Shown: positions 1 through 8,956, numbered from the stretch's first letter. The stretch: DNA of 64,000 nt from CAYYJR01 sp964472305 (GCA_964472305.1 CAYYJR010000021.1:7135-71134); one strand, 5' to 3'. Notes: a model not told the origin generated them from the letters alone. A program made the numbers and translations.

Positions 1-1
1 G

Positions 2-379
2 CCGGTGGCGCGGCATGCCGATGAATTAAACGTGCGGCTGTATGCGGACGTGCTCAACAAAGAAGCGGTGCTGCGGGGGGCGGTCGAGGATTTCGGCGTC
101 TCCCTGGAGGAAATCGCCTATCTCGGCGACGATATTAACGATCTACCCGCGTTGCGCCTGGTCGGGTTGCCGATTGCGGTGGCGGACGCCGCGCCGGAAG
201 TGTTGGCGGCGGCTGCCCACGTGACGCAGGCTCCGGGTGGCGCGGGGGCTATTCGCGAAGTGGTGGAGTGGATCTTCCGCAGCCGGCAGTGTTGGGATCG
301 CGCGATCGAGGTGTATCTGACCAACGTGCACACGCCGACGATTGCCGGCCGGGTGCGCCGGATGAACGAAGAAGAATAA
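2..379 (+). CDS. kdsC: KdsC-like Kdo-8-phosphate phosphatase, C-terminal part
   Basis: This is the end of a gene cut by the window edge; the frame is open to base 2 and the GTG at 5 need not be the start. The visible 124 residues contain the HAD-superfamily motif IV GDDINDLPAL followed by the short C0-type tail with V/A-rich helices (PEVLAAAAHVT, GGAGAIREVVEWI), the pattern of KdsC-type phosphatases. Known members hydrolyse Kdo-8-phosphate to Kdo in the cytoplasm during lipopolysaccharide core synthesis, which would mark a Gram-negative cell. The tail after VVEWIF is about 30 residues longer than usual. The nucleophile Asp and motifs I-III lie outside the window, so a related sugar-phosphate phosphatase is not excluded. 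A strong palindrome follows ten bases after the stop. Confidence 0.75.
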   Translation, partial: PVARHADELNVRLYADVLNKEAVLRGAVEDFGVSLEEIAYLGDDINDLPALRLVGLPIAVADAAPEVLAAAAHVTQAPGGAGAIREVVEWIFRSRQCWDRAIEVYLTNVHTPTIAGRVRRMNEEE

Positions 380-388
380 TCAGGCAAC

Positions 389-426
389 GGGCGCGGCTCT
401 GGCGGTTAACCGCCAGAGCCGCGCCC
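389..426. terminator. 38-bp perfect palindrome, probable terminator
   Basis: The arms GGGCGCGGCTCTGGCGGTT and their exact complement meet with no spacer (centre 407/408). It sits just after the kdsC-like stop and before the convergent end of the ATP-grasp gene at 521, so it can act on both strands. No T-run follows, so termination by the hairpin alone is inferred. Confidence 0.6.
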
Positions 427-520
427 GCCTGCGATCTGCCGTGCCCCAGCGCATGATGCCGCCGAATGCTGAATCAATCGCGGTCTCGACGATGGAGCCG
501 CCGAGGGATTCCGCAGGCCG

Positions 521-3103
521 TCAGTCCGCTCCCACACGCGTTTGATAGCACAGCACGTCCTGTTTCACCGCGTCCGCGGCCAGCAGAATCTGTGTTTGTG
601 CGCCGAAATCTGTCGCGTCGATCACCCGCACCACTGCCTGCCATTTCTCCGCGTGCGGCACCAACTCCAGCAATTTATTGGGCATGGCTTCGAATTGCCG
701 CATGTCAATCGCATTCCCCGGTTGACCGGGCACCAGCGCCAGGTAGAGGATGTCCATCTCGACCAGTTCGTTGAGGAAATGCGTGCCCAGCGACGCGTCG
801 GGGATCAGATTCTCGTGCATCATCACCAGTTCGACCAGCACCGACACGCGGTTGATATCGGTGAAGGTGACCGGCACGCCCAGCGAAGGCGTGCTGGTGC
901 CCCAGCGTCCGGGACCCAGCAACACCAATGCCCCCGGGGCTGTCCCCAGTTCGGCGCGATTCAACTCGCCGATGAGTCGGGCGATCTGGTAGCGATCGTG
1001 ATCCGGCAGCTTGCTGTATTCACCCGGCACCACGTAGATGAAGCGGTCGACCGGCACCAGCCGGGTATGGCCGATGACGGCTCCGTGCGCCGTGAACAGG
1101 CGTTGCGCGATGGCGGCTTCGGTGTGCGGCAGACGGGTGGTCTCCGTGCCGACCACCGTCAGCGGACGGCATTGCACCAGATTGATGCTGTAGGCATCCT
1201 CGACGAAGAAATTGGCGGTATATTCGATATCGACCGGGCAGCCATACGCTGCTTCCAGCGTTGACAGCATTTCGCGCATATCCGCCACGAACGGCGTCTG
1301 CGACAGCAGATGCCGGAACGTCAGGTCGTACCGATTGCCGCTCCCCTGTCGTTCGGCGAAGATGTCGAGTGGCAGCGCGGGATTTTCGCCAATAATGTCA
1401 TCCAGGTAGCCGCTGACCACCTGGTTGGCGGTGAGATCCAGGTAATCGACCTTGCGCTGGGTGTAGTGGCGCATTTCGTCGTAGTTGGCCTCGGGCCGGC
1501 GTTGCGGCGCGTTCAGCGCGACGACGCGGGTATAGTCGTCATCCGATCGATCGACTGCCCGCGTGCCCAGTCCGAAGACCAACCGGAGCACGCCCGCCCG
1601 CGGGTCGATGTATTCGCTCCACGCATAAGGATTCAGCGAGAACCCGACGCCGGCAATTTGTGGGTAGTAATAATTGCCGTACCTGGCGCCGGAGACGCGC
1701 ATGACCAGCAGCGCCATCTGCTCGTCGCTGTCCAGCAGTCCGCGCCGCTCGCGATAACGCAGTGCTTCCTCGCTCATGGTGCTGGCGTAGATGGTGCGCA
1801 CGGCGGAGACGAAATCATCTAACCGCCGCTCGCTGGGGCCCTGGTTGGCGCAAAACACGCTGGCATATTTCCCGGCAAAGGAATTGCCGAAGTTATCTTC
1901 CAGCAGGGAACTGGAGCGGACAATGATCGGCGATTGGCCGAAGTAATCCAGCATCACCGCGAATTGTTTCATCATGGAGTCGGAGAAGGTGCCGGCGAGG
2001 ATGCGCTGGCGCGACAGGCCGGCGTCATCGAGGAAGGTTTGCGGATTGCGCTGCTTCTGGCGCATCCACCAGATGCCGTTGCGCACCAGAAACGTGTAGA
2101 ACACGTCCGAGCCGATATAAAACGAATCGTGAGGTTCAAGCGCGGGGAGCAGGTGCGGGCTTTGCTGCCGGAGAATGGCGCGTGCCAGCAGCATGCCGAT
2201 CGATTTCCCGCCGATCAACCCGGTGCCGATGATGCGCTTGCGGACATCGAGAATATCGCGCAGAGTCAGGTAGCGCGACACTAGGTGCAGCATGCTCTCG
2301 TCGCGCGAGATCACCATGCGCAACAGGCGATGATAAAGCTCCATGCCGTCTTCCACGGCGGTCAGATTACAATCGAACGACTCGCACAACTCCCGCCCGC
2401 GGATAAAGGTCCGTTCCCAGGAGCTGTGGGCAATGTCGGCATCCAATCCGGCCCAGGTACGCGTTTGTATCTCCGAGACCACCGCGCTGGCGGTGACGGG
2501 CGAAAATCGATCGCCGTCCCACACATGCAGCATGTCCATGGTGGGCGAATAGCGCGACTGTACCTTGACAGGCCGCAGGTACAGCTTGCCGTTGTCCCGA
2601 TAGATATCGAGAAATAATTGCGTGGTTTGCAGGATGGGATCGGTGGCGTCGGAGGAATGCGTGTTGCGCAACAGGCCGAAGTAGGTGATGGTTTCGAGAT
2701 CATACAGATATGGGCAGGTGAGCATGAAGAAGTTGCCCAGCATCTGATCGGAATACCAATCCACCAGCAGATCGGACAGGCAATCAAAGACGTAGAACGC
2801 GCCGCGCCCGGCTTCCTCGATAACCTGGTGCACCGCGGCGATAAATGCCTCAAAGCCTTCTTCAGGGCGCAGTTCGTGGATCTCTACGCCGAAATCGGGG
2901 GGCACTAACGGCGCATGGTTGGCGAAACGAAAGTAGATCAGCTTGCGTCCGCTGTCGCGAGCAGTCTGGCAAAAGGGGTGGACGAAGGCCAGGTAATCGT
3001 CAATATTGTCCATGCGCCAGACGATGTTATCTCCGGCAATCAATCCTTTCAGCACCCGGTCCAGGCCGGGTAAGCCGGTGGTGAGCGTTTCGTGACCTTT
3101 CAT
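521..3103 (-). CDS. KaiC-like domain / PPDK-type ATP-grasp fusion protein
   Basis: A protein of 860 residues. The first ~270 residues resemble a KaiC/RecA-like domain (TGLPGLDRVLKG at the start) but no Walker A loop is visible. From about residue 290 it is a pyruvate-phosphate-dikinase/PEP-synthase N-terminal ATP-grasp domain: GTGLIGGKSIGML, then PIIVRSSSLLEDNFGNSF, and YSINLVQCRPL close to the C-terminal part of that domain. The mobile phosphohistidine and PEP-binding domains of a complete PPDK or PEP synthase are not present, so it probably does not make PEP itself. ATG 3103 is chosen because AAGGAGG lies 5 bases upstream; a GTG at 3109 is inside that spacing. It lies downstream of gdhA on the same strand, separated by a perfect palindrome. 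The function is unknown; a regulatory or nucleotide-sensing role is speculation. Confidence 0.8.
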   Translation of the reverse strand: MKGHETLTTGLPGLDRVLKGLIAGDNIVWRMDNIDDYLAFVHPFCQTARDSGRKLIYFRFANHAPLVPPDFGVEIHELRPEEGFEAFIAAVHQVIEEAGRGAFYVFDCLSDLLVDWYSDQMLGNFFMLTCPYLYDLETITYFGLLRNTHSSDATDPILQTTQLFLDIYRDNGKLYLRPVKVQSRYSPTMDMLHVWDGDRFSPVTASAVVSEIQTRTWAGLDADIAHSSWERTFIRGRELCESFDCNLTAVEDGMELYHRLLRMVISRDESMLHLVSRYLTLRDILDVRKRIIGTGLIGGKSIGMLLARAILRQQSPHLLPALEPHDSFYIGSDVFYTFLVRNGIWWMRQKQRNPQTFLDDAGLSRQRILAGTFSDSMMKQFAVMLDYFGQSPIIVRSSSLLEDNFGNSFAGKYASVFCANQGPSERRLDDFVSAVRTIYASTMSEEALRYRERRGLLDSDEQMALLVMRVSGARYGNYYYPQIAGVGFSLNPYAWSEYIDPRAGVLRLVFGLGTRAVDRSDDDYTRVVALNAPQRRPEANYDEMRHYTQRKVDYLDLTANQVVSGYLDDIIGENPALPLDIFAERQGSGNRYDLTFRHLLSQTPFVADMREMLSTLEAAYGCPVDIEYTANFFVEDAYSINLVQCRPLTVVGTETTRLPHTEAAIAQRLFTAHGAVIGHTRLVPVDRFIYVVPGEYSKLPDHDRYQIARLIGELNRAELGTAPGALVLLGPGRWGTSTPSLGVPVTFTDINRVSVLVELVMMHENLIPDASLGTHFLNELVEMDILYLALVPGQPGNAIDMRQFEAMPNKLLELVPHAEKWQAVVRVIDATDFGAQTQILLAADAVKQDVLCYQTRVGAD

Positions 3104-3138
3104 ACCCACCTCCTTGAGTGGAGCGTTACGGACCAGCG

Positions 3139-3172
3139 CGATGGGGACGGCGTATATACGCCGTCCCCATCG
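3139..3172. terminator. 34-bp perfect loopless palindrome
   Basis: CGATGGGGACGGCGTAT is followed directly by its exact complement (centre 3155/3156). It lies between the gdhA stop and the start of the downstream ATP-grasp gene. Position and GC-rich arms suit a terminator or processing hairpin; the symmetric centre TATATA would also suit a dimeric repressor. No T-run follows on either strand. Confidence 0.5.
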
Positions 3173-3236
3173 TCGATGCCGGGTAAACCACCCGCGGCAA
3201 TCCTGTTCCGCGAAGGATTCGCGGCGCTGCGTGCCC

Positions 3237-4601
3237 TTACACCAGACCTTGATCGATCATGGCGTCGGCGACTTTCACGAAGCCGGCAATGTTGGCGCCC
3301 ATCACGTAGTTGTCGGGTTGACCATACTCGATGGCCGCGGCGCGGGCATTGTCATGGATGCTCTTCATGATTTGATACAAGCGAGCATCGACTTCTTCGC
3401 GGGTCCAGGAGATGCGCATAGAGTTTTGCGACATTTCCAGACCGGAGGTGGCGACACCACCGGCATTGGCGGCTTTGCCGGGCGCGTAGAGGATTTTGTG
3501 CTTCAGGAACACCTCCACCGCCTCAGGTGTGCTGGGCATGTTGGCGCCTTCGCTCACCACGATGCAGCCATTCTTTACCAGTTCCAGGGCATCGTTGCCG
3601 TCGAGTTCGTTCTGCGTGGCGGAGGGGAAGGCGCAGTCGCACTTGATACCCCAGGGACGTTTGCCCGCGTGATACTCGGCGCCCGTGAACTTCTCGGCGT
3701 ATTCGGCGATGCGTCCGCGGCGTTCGTTCTTCAACTCCAGCACCCATGCCAGCTTCTCGGCGGTGATGCCGTCTTTGTCATAGATGGTGCCGTTGGAGTC
3801 GGACAATGTGACGACTTTCGCCCCGAGCTGGTTCAGCTTTTCCACGGTGTATTGCGCGACGTTGCCGGAGCCGGATACCGCGCAGACCTTGCCGGCGAAG
3901 TCTTCGCCGCGGGTTTTCAGCATCTCCATCGCCAGGTAGACGCAGCCGTAGCCGGTCGCTTCCGGTCGAATGAGCGATCCGCCCCACTTCAGCCCTTTAC
4001 CGGTCAGCACGCCAGAGAACTCGTTAGCCAGGCGCTTATACTGGCCGAACATGAAGCCGACTTCGCGCCCGCCCACGCCGATGTCACCGGCCGGCACGTC
4101 GGTGTCCGGGCCGATCACGCGCCACAGGCCAGTCATGAATGACTGGCAGAAGCGCATCACTTCTCCATCGCTTTTCCCCTTCGGATCGAAGTCCGAGCCG
4201 CCTTTGCCGCCGCCCATGGGGAGTGTGGTGAGCGAATTTTTGAATATCTGCTCAAACCCCAGGAATTTGATGATCGACAGATTCACCGATGGATGGAAGC
4301 GGAGGCCGCCTTTGTACGGGCCGATGGCGCTGTTGAATTGCACGCGATAGCCACGGTTCACGCACATCCGACCGTTATCGTCTTGCCAGGGAACGCGGAA
4401 CATCATCGCGCGTTCGGGTTCGACAATTCGTTCGAGGATCGCGTGCTCGCGATACTTCTTGTGCCGTTCGATGACCGGCGCGATCGAGTCGAAGACTTCG
4501 ATCACCGCCTGCATGAACTCCAGCTGGCCTTCGTTTTTGCGCTTCGTCTCTTCCAGCACCTGCGCGACGTAACTGTTTGCCAGCATACCGATGCTCGTCA
4601 T
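3237..4601 (-). CDS. gdhA: NADP-type glutamate dehydrogenase
   Basis: Interconverts 2-oxoglutarate plus ammonium and glutamate in the cytoplasm, normally for ammonium assimilation. At 454 residues it has the usual length of the small hexameric class. The substrate-binding region GPYKGGLRFHPSVN and the glycine-rich PMGGGKGGSDFDPKGKSD with its catalytic lysine are intact, followed by DVPAGDIGVGGREVG and the dinucleotide fold with VSGSGNVAQY. The ATG has GGGAGG nine bases upstream. It appears to be transcribed from a good promoter about 400 bases upstream, leaving a long leader with an inverted repeat, and it ends before a 34-bp palindrome. NADP preference is inferred from the overall resemblance to E. 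coli GdhA. Confidence 0.95.
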   Translation of the reverse strand: MTSIGMLANSYVAQVLEETKRKNEGQLEFMQAVIEVFDSIAPVIERHKKYREHAILERIVEPERAMMFRVPWQDDNGRMCVNRGYRVQFNSAIGPYKGGLRFHPSVNLSIIKFLGFEQIFKNSLTTLPMGGGKGGSDFDPKGKSDGEVMRFCQSFMTGLWRVIGPDTDVPAGDIGVGGREVGFMFGQYKRLANEFSGVLTGKGLKWGGSLIRPEATGYGCVYLAMEMLKTRGEDFAGKVCAVSGSGNVAQYTVEKLNQLGAKVVTLSDSNGTIYDKDGITAEKLAWVLELKNERRGRIAEYAEKFTGAEYHAGKRPWGIKCDCAFPSATQNELDGNDALELVKNGCIVVSEGANMPSTPEAVEVFLKHKILYAPGKAANAGGVATSGLEMSQNSMRISWTREEVDARLYQIMKSIHDNARAAAIEYGQPDNYVMGANIAGFVKVADAMIDQGLV

Positions 4602-5005
4602 GTGTTGATTCCTCCCTCAGCTATTGGTGTAGTTCTCGGTATTCGTACGCTCCGGATAACCACTCCGAAGCGCGCTGGCACGCTATTCGGCGTACCAGAG
4701 GGTATAAACAAGACCGCTTTCAGCGCGCGGACCAAGTGCGAGTAAGCATGCCTTGTTATTAACAAAACGACCCAAAAGCAGATGCTTTCAGGTCGTTATG
4801 CGAGTAATCTGGTGTGAAGTCGTCCCATCGGTCTGCCAGATGCAGGTATCCTCGGTATGGTAACGCACGCAGCCGACCGGCGTCGTAAACCGGACGGATG
4901 CCAACGACATCGCGGGGGTGAGCCAGTACGTCGAGCGAGTATTCAGAATGATTGAAAGCAAGTTAGTCATTGCGTGCATTGCCTGGTATCCTGCACCGGC
5001 ATCGT
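4602..5005 (-). other. Long gdhA leader region
   Basis: About 400 bases between the promoter at 5006-5033 and the gdhA start. It holds a 32-nt inverted repeat (4766-4797) and a 63-codon frame on the minus strand (4979 to 4788) that begins MTNLLSIILN after an upstream ATG. That frame has no convincing ribosome site and resembles nothing I recognise. No classic riboswitch or T-run terminator is apparent. Confidence 0.4.
4766..4797. repeat. Near-perfect inverted repeat in the gdhA leader
   Basis: AACGACC and GGTCGTT form the outer arms, AAAGCA and TGCTTT the inner arms, with a ca/ca internal mismatch and a 2-base centre. It may be a protein operator or an RNA hairpin about 165 bases before the gdhA start. 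Confidence 0.5.
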
Positions 5006-5033
5006 ATTATAGCAGATTTCTTTGACTTGCCAA
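5006..5033 (-). promoter_or_regulatory. Sigma70-type promoter reading toward gdhA
   Basis: On the minus strand TTGGCA (5028-5033) and TATAAT (5006-5011) are separated by 16 bases: a 5/6 match and a 6/6 match. It is the only good promoter seen upstream of gdhA and would start the transcript near base 5000. Confidence 0.7.
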
Positions 5034-5238
5034 AGGGCAAACAAATGATCCTGCTTTTGCGGATATGCCCCGATTATCCGGCGTGCCGCCTTGCCGGTGC
5101 GGTGTGTTCGGGCGCAGGAACGGTGCGGAAAAGGGAGTGCCGGCGGCGGCGAAGAACTGGTCATGCATCACGCGGATGGGTGGGCGACAATGAGTGATGT
5201 TTCGCGGTGCGAGCATGATCCTCTAGAGGAGGTTAACG

Positions 5239-5346
5239 ATGACGCATATCGCTAATTGCCCACCCCGACATGGGACGAGGGGATTCACCCTTAGTCCGGC
5301 CCGGCAGGCGAGCATCACCTTCATGGAGGTGTGGTATAATTGCTAA
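5239..5346 (+). CDS. Candidate 35-residue small protein
   Basis: An ATG frame with a perfect AGGAGG six bases upstream. The product MTHIANCPPRHGTRGFTL continues to a stop at 5346. The RGFTL stretch recalls the prepilin cleavage motif but no hydrophobic helix follows, so it is not a working pilin. It may be a leader peptide or the remnant of a pilin-like gene. The last codons overlap a TATAAT box that probably serves the next gene. The support is the ribosome site only. Confidence 0.25.
   Translation: MTHIANCPPRHGTRGFTLSPARQASITFMEVWYNC
5332..5340 (+). promoter_or_regulatory. Extended -10 element upstream of the beta-helix gene
   Basis: TGG followed by TATAAT (5335-5340) is an extended -10 box; no good -35 lies 16-18 bases upstream. 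A small inverted repeat, CACCT with AGGTG (5316-5331), ends just before it and could be an operator. It lies about 145 bases before the start of the secreted beta-helix gene. Confidence 0.45.
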
Positions 5347-5484
5347 CAACTTCATGCGGTGATAGACGGACGCTCGCTGAACAATGCGAACGGTCGATCG
5401 CTGCCTCACCAAGCTGTCCATTAAAGCCGCGATAGGTCAATATTTCTGCAGGGCAAGCGCTGTGCTTGAGTCGGGGGCCGTTTA

Positions 5485-7827
5485 ATGCGCAAAGGTATGA
5501 TGTTCACGCTGCTATTGGGATTCATGCTTGGCAGTCTCGTCCGGGCGGTGGAAGCCCCCGCGCAGATTCCCGCGTTGAACTGGGAGCCGCGCTCCGACTG
5601 GGTGTCGGTCAAAGGTCCCGGCGGCGCGGTGGGCGACGGCGTGGCCGACGACACCGCCGCCATTCAGCAGGTGCTCTCCGCCGCGAAGAGCGGCACAACG
5701 ATCTATTTCCCGCCGGGCGCCTATCGCGTCACCCGCACGCTGGAATTGCGCGGGGCGCCCGGGAGCGGCGGGCGACTGATGGGGGTGCAGGTGATCGGCC
5801 ATGGGCGGGACACGCAACTGGTCTGGGATGGCAACGCCGGGGAGAAACTGTGGATTGATGACGGCGTGGTCCATTGCCGCTATATGGGACTGCTTTTCGA
5901 CGGTCGCAACACCGCCGCGGTCGGCTTCTATCATGAAAACATCGGCTATCACTTCGAGACGAATCTGCGCAATCAATACCTGGCGTTCCGGAACTTCACC
6001 CAGGCGGGCGTATTGACGGGACTGGAGCCACCCGCCACCGCGGAGATCACCTTCGAGCACTGCCTTTTCGAGCACTGTGGCACGGGCTTGACCATCAGCA
6101 AGAGCAACGATTATGACTATACCATCGAGGGTTGCGAATTCCGCCGCTGCGGCACGGGCGTTCGGTGCACCTTCGGCAATTTTTACCTGCGCGACAGCCG
6201 CTTCGAGGCAAGCCGGGAGGCGGATATCGACGCACGCCCGCTGCACGGTTGCTCCATTCGGCGGTGCGTCTCCGTCGGATCCTTCACATTTCTCAAATAT
6301 GTGACCCAGCCCATTGCCCCGCTGACGGTGCAGGATTGCCAGGTATCCGGCTGGAGAAATCCGGAGGGGGCGATCATCTATTCCGGCGCGCCGCTGTTGA
6401 TGTTCGACTGCGTGTTCCGCAAGCCGCCCGGCAAGAATCCCCCGGTCACTCTCAAACGCGCCGACCAGGTGGCGATAGTGTCCGGGAACAGGGCAGTCGG
6501 CGTGAAGCAGGTGCTGCGGGCTGACTCCACCGCGCCGGTATACGTGATCCCGGCAGGCAAACGACAAGGCGCGTTGCGCTCTACGAGCATGCGCTTTCTG
6601 AAATCCGAGGCATGCCTTCCCGGCAAAGTGTTCGATGCCAAACGAGATTTCGGCGCCATTGGCAATGCCCGGACCGACGATACCGCCGCCATCCAGCAGT
6701 GCATTGACGCCGCGCGGGCGCATGGCCGGGGCGCAATCGCGTATCTTCCAACCGGCGTCTACATCATCAGCCGGACGTTGACCATCACCGGCAAGGATTA
6801 CACGGTCGGTGGTGCCGGCTTCAGTTCGATGCTCTACTGGCGCGGCGCGGACGGCGGCGTCATGGTGGCCGTGCATGATCCGCAGAACGTGACACTGGAA
6901 AATCTCAATGTCGGCAATCATGATATCTTCCCGCTCATATCCGGCATACCGATGAAAAACGGCATCGACATCCTGCAGACCGGCTCGGGCCAGCCATCGT
7001 CGATGACGTATGATGGCGTGTGGGTGTTTGGCAAGTACCAGCGGCAACCCGACCGAAAAGGCCTGGTCTGCCGCAACCTGGGCGCCAACGCTATGGTCAG
7101 ACTCAACTGCGTGGAAGGCAATCTGCGCTTTACCGATTGCGCCGCCGCCACCATTCTCGCCAACACCACGTATGAAGGTTCGGTGACTGTTGACGGCAAA
7201 GATCCGCGGCGAACGGGATTGCTGGGCTTCATGACCCGCCTGGGCACCGTGGTGTCGCACGGCTTGTATCTGCGCGACAACCAGAACATCGTGATGAGCG
7301 ACTTCTACATCGAACAGGCCGATGGGGGTTGTGTCTTTGAAGGCGGGCCGGGCCTGCCGGCAGGCCGGGCAACCATTGGGAATCATAAGTTTCATTTTGG
7401 CGCCGACGGCAATCCGGAGTGGATTCCCGGCGATCCATTGACCATCCACAACTACGCCGGAGAAATTTTCTGGGGACCCTCCAAACCCCGTGAAGGCCGG
7501 GCCAAAACCTGGCGGATCGTCCACACGGGCGATCAGCCGGTGACGCTCTGGATTTACGCCGGCTGTTTCTACACCCGTCTCACGCCCACGCCTGAGCTCC
7601 AGCCGTCCGCCAAGCTCTATCTGCTGGGCGTCGAACGCGTTCAACCGGACGACGTCGCGGTGTTTCAACCGCCGGTAACCATGAAACCGCACCCGCTGGA
7701 GATGGCGGCATCCTACGCCCCGCCTCCCAAGAAGCTCCGGGAGCTCAGCTCGGCGCTGGACGATTTCCGGCGCCTGGGGGAAATGGACATAAAACTCAAT
7801 TACGCCACATCGAGCACGTCGCGATAA
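5485..7827 (+). CDS. Secreted double pectate-lyase-fold (beta-helix) protein
   Basis: A protein of 780 residues with a Sec signal peptide (positively charged MRK, hydrophobic FTLLLGFMLGSLV, cleavage near residue 22). Two consecutive right-handed beta-helix units follow, each opening with the typical Pectate_lyase_3/GH55 entry signature: DGVADDTAAIQQVL near residue 52 and NARTDDTAAIQQCI near residue 392. GH55 glucanases and related enzymes have this two-helix architecture, but I cannot identify catalytic residues, so the substrate is open. It is one of only two exported carbohydrate-active proteins in the window. It stands alone: the next gene is a remnant. ATG 5485 follows a GGGGG run; ATG 5497 is a weaker alternative. 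Confidence 0.75.
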   Translation: MRKGMMFTLLLGFMLGSLVRAVEAPAQIPALNWEPRSDWVSVKGPGGAVGDGVADDTAAIQQVLSAAKSGTTIYFPPGAYRVTRTLELRGAPGSGGRLMGVQVIGHGRDTQLVWDGNAGEKLWIDDGVVHCRYMGLLFDGRNTAAVGFYHENIGYHFETNLRNQYLAFRNFTQAGVLTGLEPPATAEITFEHCLFEHCGTGLTISKSNDYDYTIEGCEFRRCGTGVRCTFGNFYLRDSRFEASREADIDARPLHGCSIRRCVSVGSFTFLKYVTQPIAPLTVQDCQVSGWRNPEGAIIYSGAPLLMFDCVFRKPPGKNPPVTLKRADQVAIVSGNRAVGVKQVLRADSTAPVYVIPAGKRQGALRSTSMRFLKSEACLPGKVFDAKRDFGAIGNARTDDTAAIQQCIDAARAHGRGAIAYLPTGVYIISRTLTITGKDYTVGGAGFSSMLYWRGADGGVMVAVHDPQNVTLENLNVGNHDIFPLISGIPMKNGIDILQTGSGQPSSMTYDGVWVFGKYQRQPDRKGLVCRNLGANAMVRLNCVEGNLRFTDCAAATILANTTYEGSVTVDGKDPRRTGLLGFMTRLGTVVSHGLYLRDNQNIVMSDFYIEQADGGCVFEGGPGLPAGRATIGNHKFHFGADGNPEWIPGDPLTIHNYAGEIFWGPSKPREGRAKTWRIVHTGDQPVTLWIYAGCFYTRLTPTPELQPSAKLYLLGVERVQPDDVAVFQPPVTMKPHPLEMAASYAPPPKKLRELSSALDDFRRLGEMDIKLNYATSSTSR

Positions 7828-7945
7828 ATCACCGGTGGGCTATGGCGAACCGTGCAATCCCGCAGAGGCTTGCCACAGGCGACGCGCGGAAGGACGCAGG
7901 CGTCCGCCGAGGCGCCGCGGCGCGCACTCGACAGCGTGCGTCTGG

Positions 7946-8461
7946 ATTATTCCAACAGCATCGCTGGTGCTGATAGGCACAGTCATCGGTGATATGGTCC
8001 GTTCACAAAACACGGGGCATCGGTCGCGTATCCTCGCTCTGGTCATTGCCGGTCTTCTGCTTACATCCGGGGGGCTGCTTTGGCAACAACATCTGCTGAT
8101 GAGTAAAGCACTCTGGACGCCGCCGTATATCCTCTTCACCACGGGATTCGGCACGTTCGTCTTGCTGCTACTGTATTTGCTCATCGATTTGCGTCCTTCT
8201 CGTGTTCGATGGTCATATCCGCTGCTTGTATTCGGTTCTAATGCCATCCTCGCCTATGTAGTTCCGATTCTGGCCAAAGTCTGGATATTAGAACGGTGGC
8301 ATATCACCACCGGTGCGACAATAGAGCAATGGATACTCTCCACGCTGGGTGCGCATGTCGGAGTGGTTGCTGCTGGATGGTGTTACACCATCTCATATAT
8401 CCTCATCTGCTGGGGAATTCTTCTGCTGTTATATCGGAAGAGATGGTTCCTGCGTGTCTGA
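7946..8461 (+). pseudogene. 5-prime-truncated NagX/DUF5009-type acyltransferase
   Basis: From IPTASLVLIGTVIGDMVR onward this reads as the C-terminal membrane part of the heparan-alpha-glucosaminide N-acetyltransferase/DUF5009 family: SKALWTPPYILFTTGFGTF, LLVFGSNAILAYVV and a last helix before RKRWFLRV. About four membrane segments are visible. The catalytic N-terminal half is missing. The frame stays open upstream to 7835, but those 37 residues are Arg-rich and resemble no part of the family, so the gene seems to have been cut by deletion or rearrangement. Intact homologues acylate amino sugars at the cytoplasmic membrane. It begins a row of gene remnants. Confidence 0.65.
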
Positions 8462-8587
8462 AGCAGACTGATGAACAGAGGCGATCCGCCATGCTGCGCG
8501 CGATTGCCCGGGACACAGCACAACTGGTCAGGTTTACCCGCCCATTTCGCGCCTTGACTCTATCCTGGTATAACGCCGGCGCGGCGA

Positions 8588-8690
8588 TCAAACGGTCCGG
8601 CGCACCACGAACACTTCCGCCCGGTGGGCACTGCCGCCGATCGCGCCGTTGAGAGGCAAGCCTTCGGTCATCAGGGTTTGGCCGGATAGC
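8588..8690 (-). pseudogene. Alpha-galactosidase C-terminal remnant
   Basis: The minus strand encodes SGQTLMTEGLPLNGAIGGS then AHRAEVFVVRRTV and a stop. It is nearly identical to the last residues of the intact alpha-galactosidase at 15143-17218. A stop lies in frame shortly upstream, so only about 33 codons survive. DNA similarity continues a few bases past the stop codon. It is in the same orientation as the intact gene, about 6.55 kb away. Confidence 0.85.
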
Positions 8691-8692
8691 CA

Positions 8693-8876
8693 TGGACCGT
8701 AGCCAACTGCGGCGATATCGATCTCTGCGGCGAGAAGCGGCCGCAGTCATATTACCGTGATGTGCTCTGGCATCGGCGGGACACCCCCTATATCGGCGTG
8801 CGTGCCCGCGACCGATGACCGTCCGGTGCAGTGGGGCACCTGGGGCTGGGAAGATGTGCAAGCAAGCGGGACATGA
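8693..8876 (+). pseudogene. GH2 beta-galactosidase remnant with a frameshift
   Basis: The plus strand encodes WTVANCGDIDLCGEKRPQ followed by SYYRDVLW, a hallmark of the central region of GH2 beta-galactosidases. After a +1-type shift near 8817 the frame continues with VQWGTWGWEDVQASGT and a stop, matching the next part of the family. Both flanks are lost. It directly abuts the alpha-galactosidase remnant, which reads in the opposite direction. A perfect hairpin 80 bases further on may be part of the old gene end. Confidence 0.7.
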
Positions 8877-8956
8877 CCCGGCTGCGAGGGGCAGGCGCTG
8901 CCAAAGTAACTGATGATCGGAGCATGTGTCGTTGAGCAGTAACGCATGTGCTACCG

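Noticed and set aside
5257..5346. Prepilin-like RGFTL motif taken as a type IV pilin
   Set aside because: The hydrophobic helix that must follow is absent and the product is only 35 residues.
5512..7692. Open frame of 726 codons on the minus strand opposite the secreted beta-helix gene
   Set aside because: High GC keeps the antisense frame open. The plus-strand product has a signal peptide and beta-helix pattern; the antisense product is low-complexity and rich in His, Arg and Ala.
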